From NCBI RefSeq assembly GCF_900168295.1, contig NZ_FVZL01000002.1, positions 248,001-312,000 on the forward strand: a stretch of DNA of 64,000 bases. Direction: 5' to 3'. Shown here piece after piece: positions 1 through 9,077 of the stretch; position 1 is the first letter of the stretch; every line of letters begins with the position of its first letter. A program made the translations under genes and the position numbers. This stretch comes from Arthrobacter sp. P2b (lineage in GTDB: Bacteria > Actinomycetota > Actinomycetes > Actinomycetales > Micrococcaceae). The notes under the pieces were generated by a model. The model was given only the letters and a program-made list of their open reading frames with translations, searched no databases and was not told the origin of the DNA.

Positions 1-1
1 T

Positions 2-1147
2 GTCCGGCGGCACGCGGTTCCCCGGGAAAAGCTTGGTGCCATCATCCTGGTCCTGGACGACGTTGCACGGCCGGAGGACCTCGAAAAGCCGGTCCTTGCC
101 GCAGGGGCCTCGCTGCGCGACCTTGCGCCCGGCGCCCGGGTCCTGACAGTCTCACGGCCGGCTTCCGAGGCGGATTCTCCCGCCGCCGCTGCCGCCCGGC
201 AAGGTGTGGACGGGTTCCTGCGCTCGTTGGCCAAGGAACTCCGGGCCGGCGCCACCGGGAACGGAATCCTCCTCTCCGGGGACGTGGAGCCGACCAGCCC
301 GTCAGCCCTCGCGGCTGTCCGTTTCTTCCTGTCCGGCCGCTCGGCCTTCGTGGACGGCCAGTTCCTGACTGTGTCCAGCACGGACGGCCAACTTCCGGAC
401 GATTTCGACAGGCCGCTGGCGGGCAAGGTTGCCGTCGTGACCGGCGCCGCCCGGGGGATTGGCGCGGAGATCGCCCGCACCCTGCACCGTGACGGCGCCA
501 CCCTGGTCCTGGTGGACCTGCCTGCGGCGGGAGACCATCTGGCGGCAGTGGCCAATGAGGTAAAAGGCACCGCACTCCAGTTGGACATCAGCCGGGACGA
601 TGCCGGCCAAAGGATCATCGAGCACGCCGTTCAGCGGCACCGGCGGCTTGACATCATGATCCATAACGCGGGAATTACCCGGGACAAGCTGCTCGCCAAC
701 ATGGACCACGCACGGTGGAGTTCCGTGATCAACATCAATATCGCGGCACAGCTGCGGATCAACGAGGCACTGCTGGCGTCCGAACACTTTGGGCCCGCAC
801 CCCGTATTGTTTCTGTTGCTTCCACCAGCGGCATCGCCGGCAACAGGGGGCAGACCAACTACGCGGCGTCAAAGGGGGGAGTGATGGGAATGGTCCGGGC
901 AACAGCCCCGCTGCTGGCCGCATCCGGCGGCACCATCAACGCCGTGGCGCCGGGCTTCATCGAAACTGAGATGACCGAACGGATTCCGTTCGCGCTGCGG
1001 GAGATTGCCCGCCGTGCGAATTCCCTCCAGCAGGGCGGTAAAGCGTCCGACGTCGCAGAAGCCATTTCCTTCTTGGCCAGCGGTGCCGCCGGCGGAATCA
1101 ATGGCGAGGTGCTGCGGGTATGCGGGCAGAACATGGTGGGGGCATGA
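2..1147 (+). CDS. FabG4-type 3-oxoacyl-thioester reductase (5' truncated by window)
   Basis: Short-chain dehydrogenase/reductase, probably NADH-dependent reduction of 3-oxoacyl-CoA or -ACP. The frame is open from base 2, so the start lies outside the window; about 381 residues are visible. The catalytic Rossmann domain begins late, with a TGAARGIG cofactor loop near visible residue 147, a serine in VSVASTSG and the YAASK catalytic Tyr/Lys pair. The roughly 140 residues before it form the extra N-terminal domain of high-molecular-weight FabG proteins such as mycobacterial FabG4. The stop overlaps the next start (ATGA), so the two are translationally coupled. In mycobacteria fabG4 sits with htdX and the thiolase fadA2, so a thiolase gene may lie just upstream (inference). 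Confidence 0.88.
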   Translation, partial: VRRHAVPREKLGAIILVLDDVARPEDLEKPVLAAGASLRDLAPGARVLTVSRPASEADSPAAAAARQGVDGFLRSLAKELRAGATGNGILLSGDVEPTSPSALAAVRFFLSGRSAFVDGQFLTVSSTDGQLPDDFDRPLAGKVAVVTGAARGIGAEIARTLHRDGATLVLVDLPAAGDHLAAVANEVKGTALQLDISRDDAGQRIIEHAVQRHRRLDIMIHNAGITRDKLLANMDHARWSSVININIAAQLRINEALLASEHFGPAPRIVSVASTSGIAGNRGQTNYAASKGGVMGMVRATAPLLAASGGTINAVAPGFIETEMTERIPFALREIARRANSLQQGGKASDVAEAISFLASGAAGGINGEVLRVCGQNMVGA

Positions 1148-2055
1148 CGCCCCTGCAGCCGGTCATCCTCGGGGATATGCCGTCGCTGTCCAAGCTGTAC
1201 GTCAATGCCGCTGCGCAGGCGGCCAGGCGCAGGCTGCTGGGAACGCATGATTGGTCGGTTCTGCCGGTCGAGAGCCACGAGGTCAGGGGTGTCACGGTGG
1301 ACGTTGCCAACCTGACCGCGTATCAGCACCTGCTGGGCGAGACGGCCAGTGATGTGCTGCCTGCCGGTTTCATCCATGCCCTGGCTTTTCCGCTTGCCAT
1401 CAGCGTGATGAACAGGGACGACTTCCCGCTCCCCTTGCTGGGCATGCTGCACCTGCATAACAGCGTTGAGCAACGCGCCCCATTGCTCTTCACCGACGCG
1501 CTGGACATCACTGCGAGGGTGGAGAATCTCCGTGGGCACCGCGCGGGTACTCAGGTGGACGTGGTGGCCGAGGTGCGGGTGGCCGGCACGCAGGACGTCT
1601 ATTGGCGGGGAATTTCCACCTACCTTGCCAAGGGCGTCTTCCTGCCCGGGGTGGATAAGCCCTCCTCGGCACCGGTCCGAAGAGACTTCAAGGCACCGGA
1701 CCCCACCGGTGTGTGGCAGCTGGGCGTCGACGCGGGACGGGCTTACGCAGCTGTGTCCGGCGACTTCAATCCGATCCACCTCAGCGTGCTCTCAGCCAAG
1801 GCCTTGGGCATGCGCCGGTCCATCGCCCACGGCATGTATCTGGCGTCGCGGGCGCTGGCGGACGTTGGCTCGGTCCGTGGGGATTCCTTCACATGGGACG
1901 TTGACTTCGACGCCCCGGTGTTTCTTCCCTGCCGTGTGGCCCTGGAAATCAGCAGCGACCAGGGTGGGTCCGGGACATGGAAGCGTTCGGACTTTGTGGC
2001 CTGGAACCCCAGATCAGGCCGCCGTCATTTCAGTGGTTCCGTCGCCGCGCTTTAG
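1144..2055 (+). CDS. MaoC-family 3-hydroxyacyl-thioester dehydratase (HtdX-like)
   Basis: Double hot-dog hydratase of 303 residues, expected to interconvert 3-hydroxyacyl and enoyl thioesters. The C-terminal half carries the hydratase-2 signature VSGDFNPIHL with catalytic Asp (about 207) and His (about 212), followed by SIAHGMYLASRAL. The ATG at 1144 was chosen over an upstream in-frame ATG at 1120 because it overlaps the fabG4 stop as ATGA. The pairing matches mycobacterial fabG4-htdX, suggesting reductase and dehydratase steps on the same acyl chain (lipid synthesis, or beta-oxidation in reverse). The 3' end overlaps the convergent FUSC gene by 4 nt, with no room for a terminator. Confidence 0.85.
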   Translation: MTPLQPVILGDMPSLSKLYVNAAAQAARRRLLGTHDWSVLPVESHEVRGVTVDVANLTAYQHLLGETASDVLPAGFIHALAFPLAISVMNRDDFPLPLLGMLHLHNSVEQRAPLLFTDALDITARVENLRGHRAGTQVDVVAEVRVAGTQDVYWRGISTYLAKGVFLPGVDKPSSAPVRRDFKAPDPTGVWQLGVDAGRAYAAVSGDFNPIHLSVLSAKALGMRRSIAHGMYLASRALADVGSVRGDSFTWDVDFDAPVFLPCRVALEISSDQGGSGTWKRSDFVAWNPRSGRRHFSGSVAAL

Positions 2056-3170
2056 GTGGCGGGCCGAAGGGCGCGCAGGATGCGGTGGAGGCTGAGCAGG
2101 ATCGATTCGGACGCCGGAACAGTTCCCTGCTCGGCTTCCCTGCCGGCGGTGGCGGCCATGCAGGCTTCCACCGCTGCCCGCGCCGTTTCGAAGCGCTCCC
2201 GCTGTGCAGGCCCATCCGTGTCGCGGTAGGAATGCAGCAGTTCCCCGGTGGCCGTCATGGCGTCCGCCAGAGGCCCGCTGTCCTGCACGGGCACCTGGTA
2301 GGGAACGTCGCTTTCCCAGATCACGTCCGACAGGACGTCCGTCATGTCCTGGATGTGGAACGTCACCCGTTCGAGCTCGCGCAGGTTGCGGTAGTCGAGA
2401 TCGACGTCGCGGGGGTGGAGCTTTCGGCGCGGGTTTGCCCGTCGGCTCGCGTCGGCCTCCTTGACCAGGTGCCGCACCGACCGGGCAGCTGAGGCCAGTT
2501 CATCTGAACGGCGTGACCATTCTTCGTGCTCAGGGGGCCACTTCTCCTTGAGGGCCGCCCCCATGTCCGTCAGCTGGGTCCCGAGCGCACGCCGCAGTTC
2601 ATCCAGGCTTTCGGCGGCTGCGTTCAGGTGCAGCGGGGGAAAGACCAGGAAGTTCACCGCAATTCCCACCGCTACGCCGACGCCCATCTGCACCAGGTAC
2701 CCGAACGAAAAGTCGTCCGGGTTGCTGCCGCCTACCAGCAGAACCAGCAGGGCCGCCGTCGGGATCCAATCACTGCCCGAGCCAATGCGCGGGAGCCCGC
2801 CCAGCAGGACGCCTACGCCCATAAAGACGGCAACCGTGAGCGGGGATGGATCGGTGAAGTTGACGAGCACAAAGGCGAGCCCGATACCCAGGGCCAGCCC
2901 GGTAAGTGCCTGAAGCCCCTGCCGCACGGAGCCAGCCACGTTGTGGTACATCACCACCAGTGCGCCCAGGGGCGCGTAGTAGGGATAGTTGGCCGCAGCC
3001 CCCGGCATCAGTGGAGCGATCATGAACGCCAGCCCGGCCGCCAGGGCCGCTTTCGCCGCGAGCTGCAGGCGCTGGGCGGCGAAAGCCGCCGACAGCCCGG
3101 CCACCGCCTGTTTCAGGATTTGGGTTCCCCTGGCCCACCTCATATCGGGGCGTGCTTGAGACTTGACCAT
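2052..3170 (-). CDS. FUSC-family membrane protein (aromatic-acid exporter type)
   Basis: Integral membrane protein of 372 residues. Hydrophobic segments run through about the first 170 residues in several helices with short loops, followed by a long soluble C-terminal part rich in Arg/Glu. This fits the FUSC/YccS-like group; substrate unknown. An upstream in-frame start at 3209 exists, but a -10-like TAAGGT lies 7 nt before the ATG at 3170 (minus strand, 3178-3183), so the shorter start with a leaderless transcript fits better. No gene partner is evident; the flanking serine hydrolase gene also points away from this start region. Confidence 0.75.
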   Translation of the reverse strand: MVKSQARPDMRWARGTQILKQAVAGLSAAFAAQRLQLAAKAALAAGLAFMIAPLMPGAAANYPYYAPLGALVVMYHNVAGSVRQGLQALTGLALGIGLAFVLVNFTDPSPLTVAVFMGVGVLLGGLPRIGSGSDWIPTAALLVLLVGGSNPDDFSFGYLVQMGVGVAVGIAVNFLVFPPLHLNAAAESLDELRRALGTQLTDMGAALKEKWPPEHEEWSRRSDELASAARSVRHLVKEADASRRANPRRKLHPRDVDLDYRNLRELERVTFHIQDMTDVLSDVIWESDVPYQVPVQDSGPLADAMTATGELLHSYRDTDGPAQRERFETARAAVEACMAATAGREAEQGTVPASESILLSLHRILRALRPAT

Positions 3171-3249
3171 CCGCCCAACCTTAGGGGGCAGCTTCCTGCA
3201 TAACAACACGGCTGGTCAGGGCGTCAAGAAACCCTGGGGAACGGGGGAA

Positions 3250-4374
3250 CTAGGGAAGTCTTGCTGCCGAGCGGCGGACCTCAGCAGCCAGCCGGTGGGC
3301 CTTTCCGGGCGTTCGCCCGTCCTCCTGGCGCCGCGGAATGTAGCCAAAGGCCAGCGCATAGGCGGGATCGGCGAAGCCCAAGGCCGCGTTGGCTCCCTCA
3401 TGGCCGAACGCGCGGTGGCTGCCGAAGTTCCGCGAGGGGTGCGGCTTCATGAAGACGACGGCGAAGGCATTGTCCAGCCCTGAGGACCGGTCCAGGCCCC
3501 AGACCTGTTCGCGGGACATGGCCTCGACGGTTTCGGCAGTGAGGAACGCACGCCGGTTTCCGACGCCGGTGGTTGCGGCGGCATACAGCCTGGCCAACCC
3601 TTCGGCCGATCCCACACCTCCGGCCGCGGACATTCCCGCAGCACGGACGGACCGGAAGTTGGGAAGCTCCATGATGCCGCTGATGGGCGCATTGCTGTTC
3701 AGGCCCTCGAGGCTGAGCGGATCCAGCCATGGCTCCTCCGCGGTGTCTTGGTCCACGGCGTCCTGGTAGATCACGTCCCGGTAGCGCGGTTCCAGGTCCG
3801 CGGGCAGGCCCAGGAAAAAATCAACGCCCTCCGGTGTGCGGATCCTCCGCTCGTAGACACTCTGGAGCGATTCCCCTGCTGTGCGGCGGCAGAGCTCTTC
3901 CATGATGATGCCGATTGTCAGGGCGTGATAGCCAAACTGCCGGCCCGGCTGCCATGAGGGGCGGGCCGCCGCCAGCCGCGCCGCTGCGGCAGGAGTTGTG
4001 AATTCGTCCAGGTCAAAGCCGCCCTCCAGTCCCATAAGGCCGGCCTGGTGGGAGAGTGCCTCGCGCACCAGGAGCCGGTCCTTGCCATGCACGGCAAACT
4101 CGGGCCAGTAGTGGGCCACCGTGGTGTCGAGGTCCAGCAGGCCGTCCTGGACCAGCAGTGCGATCACCATCGCCGCGACACCCTTGGAGCAGGAATAGGC
4201 GCCGGTCACCGTCTCCGGTGTCATATCCGGACCGCCGGTGAGGTTAACCACGGGCGCTCCACGATGGTAGGCGGCAAGCTGTGCGCTGTAATTCGGATCG
4301 TCTAGAAGGAGGGACTCGAACAGTTCAAGCACGTTGTCGAATCCGGGCGCTACGAAGCCTTGAAAAGTCTGCAC
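3250..4374 (-). CDS. Serine hydrolase, beta-lactamase/EstB-like family
   Basis: Penicillin-binding-protein-fold esterase/peptidase of 374 residues. SCSK at residues 61-64 provides the SxxK nucleophile and base; FGYHALTIG near residue 149 supplies the Tyr of the second motif. This group includes class C beta-lactamase-like esterases (EstB) and peptidases; the sequence alone does not show antibiotic resistance. No signal peptide, so cytoplasmic. The start is GTG; a TAAACT box 6 nt upstream (4381-4386) indicates a leaderless message. The GST gene begins on the same strand further upstream, with only 30 nt between its stop and this start. Confidence 0.82.
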   Translation of the reverse strand: MQTFQGFVAPGFDNVLELFESLLLDDPNYSAQLAAYHRGAPVVNLTGGPDMTPETVTGAYSCSKGVAAMVIALLVQDGLLDLDTTVAHYWPEFAVHGKDRLLVREALSHQAGLMGLEGGFDLDEFTTPAAAARLAAARPSWQPGRQFGYHALTIGIIMEELCRRTAGESLQSVYERRIRTPEGVDFFLGLPADLEPRYRDVIYQDAVDQDTAEEPWLDPLSLEGLNSNAPISGIMELPNFRSVRAAGMSAAGGVGSAEGLARLYAAATTGVGNRRAFLTAETVEAMSREQVWGLDRSSGLDNAFAVVFMKPHPSRNFGSHRAFGHEGANAALGFADPAYALAFGYIPRRQEDGRTPGKAHRLAAEVRRSAARLP

Positions 4375-4404
4375 CCGGACAGTTTAGCTAGAAAGCGCTT
4401 TCCG

Positions 4405-5496
4405 CTACGTCTGCGGACCGTGTCCCGCTGCTACTTCTTCTCCTTGCCTGACGGGGCCCGGAGGCGTCCCGTCCCCAAACGGCCGGCCGCCCAGGGATTC
4501 CCTGCCGTGATCCTCCAGCCATCCGCGCAGGTCTGGTCCGGCTGGAACAATGCCCGTGGGGTTAATGTCCTCGTGGACGATGTAATAGTGCTGCTTGATC
4601 TGGACGAAATCCGTGGTGTCACCAAAGCCGGGTGTCTGGAAGAGGTCCCTCGCGTAAGCCCATAACGCGGGCATCTCGCTCAGTTTCTGCCGGTTGCATT
4701 TGAAGTGCCCGTGGTAGACCGCATCGAACCTGGCCAGCGTGGTGAAAAGCCGCACATCGGCTTCCGTAATGGTGTCACCCACCAGGTAGCGCTGGCGGGT
4801 GAGTCGTTCTTCCAGCCAGTCAAGGGCTGCCCAGAGGCGTTCGTACGCGGAGTCGTAAGCCTCCTGTGAACCTGCGAAACCGCAGCGGTACACCCCGTTA
4901 TTTACCTCGGTGAAAACCCGCTTGTTCACCTGGTCGATCTCTTCCCGCAGGTGCACGGGGTACAGCTGCGGCGCGCCGGGCCGGTGGAATTCGGTCCACT
5001 CGGTGGAGAAGTCGAGGGTGATCTGAGGGAAGTTGTTGGTTACTACGGCGCCCGTTGGGACGTCCACTATCGCCGGGACGGTAATCCCCCGGGGATAGCC
5101 GGGGAAGCGTTTAAAGTAGGCCTCCTGCAGGCGTTCGATGCCCAGGACCGGGTCCACGCCGCCGGGATCAAGGTCGAAGGTCCACGAACGTGAATCATGG
5201 GTGGGGCCTGGCTGGCCGAGGGAAATGGCGTTCTCCAGGCCCAGCAGCCGTCTGACGATCACAGCCCTGTTGGCCCACGGGCATGCCCGCGCTGCGATGA
5301 GGCGGTAACGCCCCGCTTCAACCGGCCAGCCCGGTTCGCCATTGTCGCCCGGCCTGCCGTCCCGGGTGATGCGGTCCTCTATGTAGTTTGTGTCCCGGGT
5401 GAATTCTGCGCCGCCGGTCACATACGCGCCGCGGGTGCTGTGTTCGGCCGTCTTACCATCGGCGGCCTGCTGGATGCTGTCCGTTTCCTGGCTCAT
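4405..5496 (-). CDS. Xi-class glutathione S-transferase family protein (glutathionyl-hydroquinone reductase-like)
   Basis: Protein of 363 residues with the layout of Xi-class enzymes (YqjG/ECM4): long N-terminal extension, thioredoxin fold with ACPWA (catalytic Cys72), then an all-helical C-terminal domain with ITEADVRLFTTLARFDAVYH. The family removes glutathione from glutathionyl-hydroquinones. Actinobacteria usually make mycothiol, and mshC is in this window, so a mycothiol conjugate is a likelier substrate (inference). TAGGCT lies 6 nt before the ATG (5503-5508), suggesting a leaderless mRNA. The M50 peptidase stop lies 9 nt upstream of this start on the same strand. Confidence 0.85.
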   Translation of the reverse strand: MSQETDSIQQAADGKTAEHSTRGAYVTGGAEFTRDTNYIEDRITRDGRPGDNGEPGWPVEAGRYRLIAARACPWANRAVIVRRLLGLENAISLGQPGPTHDSRSWTFDLDPGGVDPVLGIERLQEAYFKRFPGYPRGITVPAIVDVPTGAVVTNNFPQITLDFSTEWTEFHRPGAPQLYPVHLREEIDQVNKRVFTEVNNGVYRCGFAGSQEAYDSAYERLWAALDWLEERLTRQRYLVGDTITEADVRLFTTLARFDAVYHGHFKCNRQKLSEMPALWAYARDLFQTPGFGDTTDFVQIKQHYYIVHEDINPTGIVPAGPDLRGWLEDHGRESLGGRPFGDGTPPGPVRQGEEVAAGHGPQT

Positions 5497-5505
5497 GGCA
5501 TAAGC

Positions 5506-6246
5506 CTATGCGCCCCGGAGCAGGACCGTGGAGATCGGCTGCCACGCCACGAACCAGGAGCCGCCCACCAGGGCAGCAAAAAGGGTGATCCAGATGGCGG
5601 AAGGCACGGCAGTAGCCCGGTAGAGCAGGTATGCATCAGACGTGGAAAGCCGCTCCCTTCTGCGGACGTGGACGTTTGCCAGTTTGATCAGGTCCCGTAC
5701 GGCGCCCACCAGCAGTGCCAGGCCCAGGATGACCGCCACATGCCCCACAAAGGCATCCGGCACCACGAGGATCATCGTCAGCCCGCCAACAATCGCGACG
5801 GCAGTGATGAGGAAGCCTGCCAGGTTGCGGATGAAAAGAAGCGAGGCAGCCAGGGCGACGGCGCTGCCCGCGATGGACGCTGGCCCCCAGCCGCTGAAGC
5901 CGCACATCACAAACGCCGCACCGACGATCGCCGGAACCGGATACCCCCAGAAACATGACCAGGCGGCGGCAAGCCGGCTCCGGCTGTAGGAGGTGGTGGT
6001 TCCCGAGTGGTCCAGCCGCAGCCGTATTCCGGACAACCGCTGCCCGCTCGTGAGGGCGGCAACAGCATGGCCCAGCTCATGGACAGCCGTGGCCAACAGG
6101 CCAAAGTACTTCCAGGAGCGGCTGGGAATGGACAAAGCGGTTGCCAGCACGAACGCCAGCAAAAGCTCAGTGAAGGAAATGGCAGGAAGGTCCGTGCGGC
6201 GGAATGATTCAGCCAACGCCTGCCAAAGACCGCCGGGGATGTTCAT
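5506..6246 (-). CDS. M50-family membrane zinc metallopeptidase
   Basis: Polytopic membrane protein of 246 residues. HELGH at residues 56-60 is the zinc-binding HExxH site at the end of a hydrophobic segment, as in the M50B peptidases of actinobacteria. Five or more further hydrophobic stretches follow, and a basic loop HVRRRERLSTSD precedes the last one. Expected to cleave within or near the membrane; no substrate can be deduced. A GGAGG-type ribosome site lies just before the ATG. It shares strand and close spacing with the GST gene downstream, so the two could be co-transcribed. Confidence 0.8.
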   Translation of the reverse strand: MNIPGGLWQALAESFRRTDLPAISFTELLLAFVLATALSIPSRSWKYFGLLATAVHELGHAVAALTSGQRLSGIRLRLDHSGTTTSYSRSRLAAAWSCFWGYPVPAIVGAAFVMCGFSGWGPASIAGSAVALAASLLFIRNLAGFLITAVAIVGGLTMILVVPDAFVGHVAVILGLALLVGAVRDLIKLANVHVRRRERLSTSDAYLLYRATAVPSAIWITLFAALVGGSWFVAWQPISTVLLRGA

Positions 6247-6327
6247 CCGGGCCTCCGGAAAGACGCGTTGCCACTCTCAGCCATAAACGTCCACGTTACT
6301 GGAGCAGGCTGTGTGCAGGCTTAAAGC

Positions 6328-6360
6328 CGAAAGGCACGCCGGCGTGCAGCGTGCCTTTCG
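6328..6360 (-). terminator. Hairpin terminator after the DUF4193 gene
   Basis: Perfect 12-bp inverted repeat (6328-6339 with 6349-6360, 9-nt loop) about 50 nt downstream of the DUF4193 stop. The T-tract on the minus strand is weak, so it may be only partly efficient. Confidence 0.65.
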
Positions 6361-6409
6361 ATCCGGCAGTGCCGCGGACGTGTCCGCAGCACATTGGCGG
6401 CTGTGCTTA

Positions 6410-6712
6410 CTAGCCCTCGCACTCGGTGCAGTAGCTGTGGCCATCTTTCTGGCGGGCAATCTGGGACCGGTGACGGACCAGGAAGCAGGAGTAGCAGGTA
6501 AACTCGTCCTCGGCCTGCGGAATGACCTGCACCACGAGCTCCTCGGCGACAAATTCGCCTCCGGGAACGCCCGCGCCGTCGAGCCCGTCAGCCTCATCCA
6601 GCTCAAGGACAACGCTGCGCGCGTCGGGAGCATTTGCTGACTGGAGCTGCTCGAGTGAGTTGTCCTGCGATTCCTTGACGTCGGAGCGCAGTTCATCGTA
6701 ATCGGTTGCCAC
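6410..6712 (-). CDS. DUF4193 domain protein with zinc-ribbon-like cysteines
   Basis: Acidic protein of 100 residues, function unknown, from a family conserved in actinobacteria. It begins ATDYDELRSD and ends with a CxxC...CxxC pattern (FTCYSC and YCTEC), which suggests a bound metal. Start chosen as GTG at 6712: an AGAGAAG ribosome site lies about 8 nt upstream and the family begins at this ATDYD motif, whereas the frame open back to 6784 lacks similarity. It stands alone, divergent from the glycosyltransferase pair. Confidence 0.85.
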   Translation of the reverse strand: MATDYDELRSDVKESQDNSLEQLQSANAPDARSVVLELDEADGLDGAGVPGGEFVAEELVVQVIPQAEDEFTCYSCFLVRHRSQIARQKDGHSYCTECEG

Positions 6713-6922
6713 TTTGGGTGCTTCTCTTTTCTTTGGTTCGCCTGTCGCGTATGAAACGTACAGCATCAAGCGGGTATTCCCCAATAGACGGAGTATATTT
6801 GCCGCCGTCTGGGTAAAGGTTCAAAGGAGGCGGCCTTCAGGGGAATAACCCTATTGTGGCCGCACGAGCAGCGGAGGGCGCGGCACAGCGACGCGGTCTC
6901 CGCCCGAATCGAAGGGGCGTTT

Positions 6923-8068
6923 GTGGAGCAGCTCACTGCGGAGTTCGGCGGTGCCGGGCAGGTTGGCACAGGTGTGGGGCCGGTGCTGGAAAAGTTCGAT
7001 GACGTGTCCAGGATCGTTGTGCTGCGCGGCGGCGGGCTCGGTGACCTGATTTTCGCCATCCCGGCGATGGCCGCCCTCAAGGCTGCCTATCCCGGAGCGG
7101 ACATAACACTCCTGGGTACTCCTATACATAGGGCACTGCTCGCGGCCGTTAGGAGCCCGGTGGACGAAGTGTGCGTCCTGCCGTTTTCCGAGGGTGTCCG
7201 ACCCGGAAGCGAAGACCCTGCGGAACTGGACACGTTCTTCGAGGACATGCGCGCACGCAGGTTTGACCTCGCCGTCCAGGTTCATGGCGGCGGCCGGTAT
7301 TCAAACCCGTTCCTGCTGCGGTTGGGCGCGCGCCACACCGTGGGCACCAGGACAGCGGACGCCGCCAGCCTGGAACGGACCGTTCCCTACCTCTACTACC
7401 AGCACGAGCCCCTGCGGGCGGTGGAGGTGGCGGGATTTGCGGGGGCTTTCCCCGTTGACCTTGAAGCGCGGCTTGAGCCTGTTGAGGGACTGGCGCCCAG
7501 TCCTGCAGGGAAGGACAACGACGCCAGCCAGCCCCTCGTGGTGATCCATCCGGGCGCAACTGATCCCCGCCGTCGTTGGCCGGCTGAGCGGTTCGCTGAA
7601 CTTGCCGCCGCCTGCGCGGCGGACGGCTACCGGGTGATGGTTGTCGGAGACACGAGCGAGCAGGAGTTGGCGGAACGGATTGCCGGACTTGCGGCATCAG
7701 GGGCCGTCCAATCCGTGGCCGGGAAATTGGAGATGTCCGGGCTCGTGGCGCTTTTGGCTGATGCGGCCGTGGTGGTGGGCAATGACAGCGGCCCCCGCCA
7801 TCTTGCGCAGGCACTCGGGGTGCCCACGGTCGGAATTTTCTGGGCAGGAAATGTTATCAACGCCGGGGCACTGGGCCGGAGCCTGCACCGCATCCATGCG
7901 TCCTGGGTGACTGCCTGCCCAACCTGTGGAATAGACGTCACCCAGGTTGGCTGGACGGCGCCCCGCTGCCCCCACGATGACTCCGTTGTGGCAGGGATCG
8001 AGGTGCGTGATGTTTACGAGGACGTCCGAAGCCTCGTGGCCACCGGAGCAGCAAAGCAGGATGCATGA
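6923..8068 (+). CDS. Glycosyltransferase family 9 (heptosyltransferase-like), first of pair
   Basis: GT-B fold glycosyltransferase of about 381 residues. The N-terminal IVVLRGGGLGDLIFAIPAM nucleotide-fold start is typical of GT9, and the C-terminal domain has VVIHPGA, WPAERFAEL and VVGNDSGPRHLAQALGVPTV for donor binding. GT9 enzymes usually transfer heptose to lipopolysaccharide; this monoderm organism has no LPS, so the acceptor is more likely a cell-wall or capsular glycan (inference). Start: GTG at 6923 has GAAGGGG 5 nt upstream; a TTG at 6854 is an alternative. CPTCG...CPHD near the C-terminus is a possible metal site. The stop overlaps the second GT9 gene by ATGA. Confidence 0.85.
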   Translation: MEQLTAEFGGAGQVGTGVGPVLEKFDDVSRIVVLRGGGLGDLIFAIPAMAALKAAYPGADITLLGTPIHRALLAAVRSPVDEVCVLPFSEGVRPGSEDPAELDTFFEDMRARRFDLAVQVHGGGRYSNPFLLRLGARHTVGTRTADAASLERTVPYLYYQHEPLRAVEVAGFAGAFPVDLEARLEPVEGLAPSPAGKDNDASQPLVVIHPGATDPRRRWPAERFAELAAACAADGYRVMVVGDTSEQELAERIAGLAASGAVQSVAGKLEMSGLVALLADAAVVVGNDSGPRHLAQALGVPTVGIFWAGNVINAGALGRSLHRIHASWVTACPTCGIDVTQVGWTAPRCPHDDSVVAGIEVRDVYEDVRSLVATGAAKQDA

Positions 8069-9036
8069 GCGGCGGGGAAGCGTTGGAGCGTGCCGGCACC
8101 AACAGCGTGATCGACGGGAAGCCCGAGCTCCTGGTTCTGCGCGCCCTGAAGCTGGGTGATCTGCTGGTTGCGGTGCCCGCGCTGAAGGCACTGCGCCGGG
8201 CATTCCCGGAGCACCGGCTCCGGTATGCGGCCCAGGGTTGGCTATCGGAGGCCCTGGGACTGGTGGGCGGCTATGAACTGCTGCCCACCCACGGCCTCGA
8301 CGAGCCGCTCGCCATGGAACCAGGCGTGGTGGACGTTGCCGTCAACCTCCACGGCAGCGGTCCCGAGAGCCAGGGGCGGATTGAAGCCCTCCAGGCGCGG
8401 CACACCATAGGGCATCGGAGCCAGTTCCGGGACGGACCGCCCTGGCGTGGTGAACTCCATGAACGGGAACGGTGGGTCCGGCTCCTGGAGTGGCACGGCA
8501 TTGAAGCGGACCCGCTGGATGTGCAGCTGAACCTGCCGCACGTTCCCAGCCCTGTTCCGGGCGCCACGGTCCTCCATGTGGGGGCGGCGTACGGCAGCCG
8601 GCTTTGGCCGGCGGAGCGGTTTGCTGCCGTTGCCGCCGCGCTGGCTGACGCCGGCCACAACATTGTCTTCACGGGGGGCAATTCGGAAAAGGAGCGTGCG
8701 GTGGAAGTCTGCAGCCGTGCCGGGCTGCCGCCGGAAGCGGTACTGGCCGGTCACCTTTCACTGGGGGAGTTCGCGGCCACCATCGCCGCCGCCCGCCTGG
8801 TGATCTCGGCTGATACCGGCGCGGCGCACCTGGCTTCGGCGTACGGTACGCCGTCGGTGGTGCTGTTCGGACCCGCGCCGCCCGAGATTTGGGGACCACC
8901 GCCGGGACCCCATGTTGTCCTGACGAAGGCCGAACTGCGGCTGGGGGATACGTTCTCCGGACAACCGGATCCTGCGTTGCTGGCGGTGCAAGTGCCGGAC
9001 GTCCTGGCAGCAGTCCGGGAGCTGGGATTGTTCTAG
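8065..9036 (+). CDS. Glycosyltransferase family 9 (heptosyltransferase-like), second of pair
   Basis: Shorter GT9 homologue of 323 residues with LRALKLGDLLVAVPALKALR at the N-terminus, then VLHVGAAYGSRLWPAERFA and the donor-site region LVISADTGAAHLASAYGTPSVVLFGPAPPEIWGP. It lacks the C-terminal cysteines of its neighbour. Coupled to the first gene through an ATGA overlap, so both are presumably made together and act in sequence on one glycan. The acceptor is not deducible from the window. Confidence 0.86.
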   Translation: MSGGEALERAGTNSVIDGKPELLVLRALKLGDLLVAVPALKALRRAFPEHRLRYAAQGWLSEALGLVGGYELLPTHGLDEPLAMEPGVVDVAVNLHGSGPESQGRIEALQARHTIGHRSQFRDGPPWRGELHERERWVRLLEWHGIEADPLDVQLNLPHVPSPVPGATVLHVGAAYGSRLWPAERFAAVAAALADAGHNIVFTGGNSEKERAVEVCSRAGLPPEAVLAGHLSLGEFAATIAAARLVISADTGAAHLASAYGTPSVVLFGPAPPEIWGPPPGPHVVLTKAELRLGDTFSGQPDPALLAVQVPDVLAAVRELGLF

Positions 9037-9077
9037 CAGCACGGTGCATCGCGGCGCCCAAAGCCTAAAATAGAGGC

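Noticed and set aside
3250..4374. Calling the serine hydrolase an antibiotic-inactivating beta-lactamase
   Set aside because: No signal peptide, and the SxxK fold is shared with many esterases; nothing points to drug hydrolysis.
6821..6860. Strong AAAGGAGG as ribosome site for a longer GT9 protein starting at TTG 6854
   Set aside because: It lies about 24 nt before the TTG, too far for initiation; the GTG at 6923 has a better placed site.
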